A DNA stretch of 8,234 nt from an uncultured Micrococcales bacterium (GTDB taxonomy: Bacteria; Actinomycetota; Actinomycetes; S36-B12; UBA10799), in the NCBI GenBank assembly GCA_937952095.1, contig CALFYG010000104.1, forward strand, positions 1 to 8,234, given 5' to 3'. Below the pieces are notes generated by a model. It was given only the letters and a program-made list of their open reading frames with translations. It was not told the DNA's origin and did not search any database. The translations under genes were made by a program, and so were the position numbers. Of the stretch, positions 6,217-8,234 are shown piece by piece. Numbering within the stretch: position 1 is the stretch's first letter; the number at the start of each line of letters is the position of its first letter.

Positions 6217-6825
6217 GTGACCGTTGTGCCCATGTTCCCGCTCGGTTCGGTGCTGTTCCCGCACATGCCGCTGGCTCTGCGCCTGTTCGAGCCGCGCTAC
6301 CTGCAGATGTTGGCCGGGCTGCTGGAGGACGAGCGGCCGGAGTTCGGGGTGGTGTTGATCGAACGGGGTCATGAGGTCGGTGGTGGGGACCATCGCTTCG
6401 GCCTCGGCACGATGGCACGGCTCATCGAGGTGGAGGCGCGCGAGGAGTTCATGGCCGTGGTTGGCGTCGGGACGTCGCGGATCAGCGTCGACGCGTGGCT
6501 TCCCGACGATCCCTACCCGCGCGCGGAGGTTTCCGTGCTGGACGACTTCGCCTGGGATCCGGGGTCGGCCCGGGCCCGCGACGAGGTGGAGGCGCGCGTG
6601 CGGGAGGCGCTGGCCCTCATGGGCGGTCAGGCCGACGTCGAACTCTCCGACGATCCAGTCGGCCGCTGTTGGCAGCTGGCGGCGCTCGCGCCGGTCGGTC
6701 CGCTGGACGCCTGGCGCCTGCTGGGCTCCGAGAGTCTCGACGAACTCCTCCGACTCACCGGCGAGCTCACCGCCGACGCGATCGAGACCTTCCGTCTCGA
6801 CGCCGGGTCAGGCGGTTTCGACTGA
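6217..6825 (+). CDS. LON substrate-binding domain protein (no protease domain)
   Basis: 202 residues from GTG 6217. The N-terminal pattern MFPLGSVLFP (6-15) then LRLFEPRYLQML (21-32), followed by FGVVLIERG (43-51), GTMARL (64-69) and GTSRI (85-89), is that of the LON N-terminal (substrate-binding) domain found alone in many actinobacteria. There is no ATPase or Ser-Lys protease part, and the length suits a stand-alone member. Such proteins may bind unfolded or damaged proteins, but their job is not established. The start is uncertain: GTG 6208, GTG 6217, GTG 6226 and ATG 6232 are all in frame. GGGAGG (6210-6215) best suits GTG 6226, while the distance before MFPLG in relatives suits 6217. In-frame sequence upstream of 6208 overlaps the FUSC gene on the other strand and is not considered coding. 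The 3' end overlaps the opposing osmC gene by 18 bp. Confidence 0.88.
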   Translation: MTVVPMFPLGSVLFPHMPLALRLFEPRYLQMLAGLLEDERPEFGVVLIERGHEVGGGDHRFGLGTMARLIEVEAREEFMAVVGVGTSRISVDAWLPDDPYPRAEVSVLDDFAWDPGSARARDEVEARVREALALMGGQADVELSDDPVGRCWQLAALAPVGPLDAWRLLGSESLDELLRLTGELTADAIETFRLDAGSGGFD

Positions 6826-7233
6826 GAGCGTGATCGGGACGGCTTTCAGCGCCTGGCTCACCGGGCAGTTGTTCTTGGCGTCCTCCGCGGCGGCGGTGAA
6901 CCCGTCCGCGTCGAGTCCGGGTACGTCACCGCGCACATGCAGCCGGATCTCGGTGATGCCCGTGCCGGGCTGGAAGTCGACGTCCGCGCGGGTCTCGAGG
7001 CGCGTCGCCGGCGTGCCCGCCTTGGCCAGGCCGTTGGACAGCGCCATGGAGAAGCAGGACGAGTGTGCCGCGGCGATCAATTCCTCCGGGCTGGTCTTGC
7101 CAGCGGGTTCCTCCGCGCGGGAGGGCCAGGACACCGGGTAGGTGCCCACGCCGGAGGAGTCCATGCTCACCTGCCCGCTTCCTTCGAAGAGGGTGCCGGT
7201 CCAAACGGTCGATGCGCTTCGCGTGGTTGCCAT
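6808..7233 (-). CDS. osmC: OsmC family peroxiredoxin
   Basis: 141 residues, the usual OsmC length (E. coli OsmC has 143). OsmC and Ohr proteins reduce organic hydroperoxides in the cytoplasm using two cysteines. Here they are Cys60 in AHSSCFSMALS (56-66) and Cys123 in NNCPVSQAL (121-129). The helper residues are also visible: Arg39 in the WPSR segment and Glu50/51 in TSPEEL (47-52). The wording around Cys60 and the order of motifs fit OsmC rather than Ohr. The ATG at 7233 lies exactly after a promoter-like pair of boxes, suggesting a leaderless mRNA; in-frame sequence further upstream runs into the tetR gene and is rejected. The gene is divergent from tetR across 81 bp, so the regulator may influence it, although the inverted repeat lies nearer tetR. 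Its last 18 bp overlap the end of the LON-domain gene. Confidence 0.95.
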   Translation of the reverse strand: MATTRSASTVWTGTLFEGSGQVSMDSSGVGTYPVSWPSRAEEPAGKTSPEELIAAAHSSCFSMALSNGLAKAGTPATRLETRADVDFQPGTGITEIRLHVRGDVPGLDADGFTAAAEDAKNNCPVSQALKAVPITLSVETA

Positions 7234-7240
7234 GACTCCA

Positions 7241-7270
7241 TCCCTATCGCGGATCCGGCGGGCTGTCGAA
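7241..7270 (-). promoter_or_regulatory. Candidate osmC promoter giving a leaderless mRNA
   Basis: On the minus strand, TTCGAC (7270-7265) and TAGGGA (7246-7241) are separated by 18 nt. The first is near TTGAC and the second near TANNNT. The -10 box ends 7 nt before the osmC ATG, which would place the transcription start on or beside the start codon. The GGGATGGAG stretch overlapping it could instead serve as a ribosome site for a longer transcript. Confidence 0.45.
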
Positions 7271-7302
7271 CGGGTAGCGGGCGGGGGTTGTGGTCCGAGG
7301 TA

Positions 7303-7329
7303 TTTCATGTCACTATGACTGACATGAAA
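7303..7329. promoter_or_regulatory. Perfect inverted repeat over the tetR start, likely TetR operator
   Basis: TTTCATGTCA (7303-7312) and TGACATGAAA (7320-7329) are perfect 10-bp inverted arms around a 7-nt spacer, 27 bp in total. Inside it, GTCA-CTA-TGAC forms a second short dyad. It covers both possible tetR start codons (7315 and 7324), so binding by the dimeric regulator would block its own expression and that of the coupled glycosyltransferase. Size and symmetry suit a TetR-family operator. The binding itself is inferred. Confidence 0.75.
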
Positions 7330-7914
7330 ACAACGCGGCCCTACCGGATGGAGGCCCGAGCAGAGTCCGCGGAACTCACCGGGCAGCGCATTCTGCAAGC
7401 CGCCGTGGACATCTTCTGGGAGCGTCCTACCCTCGATGTGTCGCTGGAGGACGTGGCCGATCGTGCCGGCGTGTCGACCCGGACGGTGATCCGGAGGTTC
7501 GGGTCGAAGGAGGGGTTGATGGCGGCGGCCGCGGCGTGGTCGAGCGAACGGGTCGAGGCGCAACGGGATCAGGCGCCCGTGGGTGATGTGGCGGGCAGTG
7601 TCGCGGTCCTGATGGATCACTACGAGGAGTATGGCGATGGTGTCCTGCGCCTGCTCGCCGCGGAGGTCCATGTGCCCGCCTTGTCGCCCACCGTCGACAA
7701 CGGGCGGCGGCTGCATGAGGCCTGGTGCCGTCGGGTCTTCGCCCCGTACCTGGCCACTGGCTCACCCGCCCGGAAGCGACGCAGGCTCGCCCAGTTCATC
7801 GCTATGTGTGATGTCTACACATGGAAGCTTCTGCGCCGCGACGCCGGGCTCGGGCGTGCGCAGGCGGAACTCGCACTCGTCGAGATGCTCACCCCCCTCA
7901 CGAAGGAGCAATGA
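7315..7914 (+). CDS. TetR-family transcriptional regulator
   Basis: 199 residues, typical for the family. TetR proteins are dimers that bind a palindromic site through an N-terminal helix-turn-helix and let go when a ligand fills the C-terminal domain. The DNA-binding part is clear: helix 1 around ILQAAVDIFW (26-35), then the helix-turn-helix VSLEDVADRAGVSTRTVIRRFGSKEGL (42-68), with the recognition helix at STRTVIRRF. The C-terminal ~120 residues are helical and have no family mark that names a ligand. ATG 7315 is the first of two close starts (the other is 7324); both lie inside the inverted repeat 7303-7329, which points to autoregulation. In-frame sequence back to 6937 overlaps osmC and is rejected. 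The stop codon overlaps the start of the glycosyltransferase gene, so the two are one transcription unit, and osmC is divergent. The ligand is unknown; a substrate of the glycosyltransferase is the natural guess. Confidence 0.95.
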   Translation: MTDMKTTRPYRMEARAESAELTGQRILQAAVDIFWERPTLDVSLEDVADRAGVSTRTVIRRFGSKEGLMAAAAAWSSERVEAQRDQAPVGDVAGSVAVLMDHYEEYGDGVLRLLAAEVHVPALSPTVDNGRRLHEAWCRRVFAPYLATGSPARKRRRLAQFIAMCDVYTWKLLRRDAGLGRAQAELALVEMLTPLTKEQ

Positions 7915-8234
7915 TGTCCACGATCCTCGCCTACACCTCGCCCGCACGCGGGCACCTGTATCCGCTGACGTCGATCCTGCTGGAGTTGCAGGCCCGCGGC
8001 CACGACATCTGCGTCCGGACCTTGTCCTCCGAGGTCGACGCCATGCGTGATCTCGGCTTCCAGGCTGAGCCGGTGGACCCCGCTGTCGAGTCCATCGCAC
8101 TGCACGACTGGCAGCACCGCAGTCAGCCGAAGGCGCTGGCGGCCAGCGTGCAGACGTTCGTCGACCGGGCGCGGTTCGACGCGTCGGATCTGGAGCGCGC
8201 CATCGCGCAGGAGGCCCCGGTGGCAGTGATCGTC
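7914..8234 (+). CDS. GT1-family glycosyltransferase, N-terminal part only
   Basis: 107 residues are visible before the window ends; the gene continues. The N-terminal beta-strand and loop ILAYTSPARGHLYPLTSILL (4-23), followed by LQARGHD (25-31), are the standard opening of GT-B fold, GT1-type enzymes such as MGT, OleD and YjiC. His14 sits where these enzymes keep the catalytic base that activates the acceptor hydroxyl. They move a sugar from a nucleotide-sugar to a small molecule such as a macrolide, flavonoid, sterol or lipid; the donor-binding C-half, which would help name the sugar, is outside the window. ATG 7914 is preferred because AAGGAG (7903-7908) lies 5 nt upstream; ATG 7911 is also in frame. 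Either start overlaps the tetR stop, so the two genes are probably translationally coupled and controlled by the regulator. A detoxifying or antibiotic-modifying role is plausible but unproven. Confidence 0.88.
   Translation, partial: MSTILAYTSPARGHLYPLTSILLELQARGHDICVRTLSSEVDAMRDLGFQAEPVDPAVESIALHDWQHRSQPKALAASVQTFVDRARFDASDLERAIAQEAPVAVIV

Noticed and set aside
7234..7716. N-terminal extension of osmC back to 7716
   Set aside because: It runs antisense through the tetR gene and across the inverted repeat. OsmC proteins are about 140 residues, matching the ATG at 7233.

Overview
The window is high-GC DNA whose gene content and signals fit an actinobacterium. The signs are GTG starts, TANNNT-type -10 elements set about 7 nt before start codons (leaderless transcription), an AccD-like carboxyltransferase, and small secreted proteins. 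A Mycobacteriales relative such as Gordonia or Rhodococcus is a reasonable guess, but this is inference. The first ~1,050 bases look different. They encode the second half of a GGDEF-EAL protein whose wording and codon choice (Leu almost only CTG, Ser mostly AGC) are those of Pseudomonas-like gammaproteobacteria. They join in frame, inside the GGDEF motif, to an actinobacterial-looking membrane N-terminal half. The window therefore may begin with a chimeric join, either an assembly artefact or a true recombinant gene.

Layout: (1) 1-2014, minus strand, a membrane-anchored GGDEF-EAL cyclic-di-GMP enzyme running off the left edge. (2) 2129-3007, plus, an exported protein of an uncharacterised but widespread family. 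(3) 3144-3530, plus, a small secreted protein with two cysteines and its own promoter, followed by a strong hairpin terminator at 3553-3586. (4) 3618-5141, plus, an acyl-CoA carboxylase carboxyltransferase subunit, ending directly against (5) 5142-6143, minus, a FUSC-type membrane protein. (6) 6217-6825, plus, a LON substrate-binding-domain protein whose 3' end overlaps by 18 bp (7) 6808-7233, minus, an OsmC peroxidase. (8) 7315-7914, plus, a TetR regulator divergent from osmC, overlapping (9) 7914 to the right edge, a GT1-family glycosyltransferase.

These genes do not form one pathway; most are short independent units. The clearest functional unit is the right end: a TetR regulator with a perfect 10-bp inverted repeat over its own start codon, translationally coupled to a glycosyltransferase and divergent from a peroxide-detoxifying enzyme. 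That suggests a small autoregulated stress or drug-response locus. I saw no tRNA, rRNA, CRISPR array, insertion sequence or prophage gene. No convincing new multi-gene system is visible; the GGDEF-EAL junction is the most unusual thing here.
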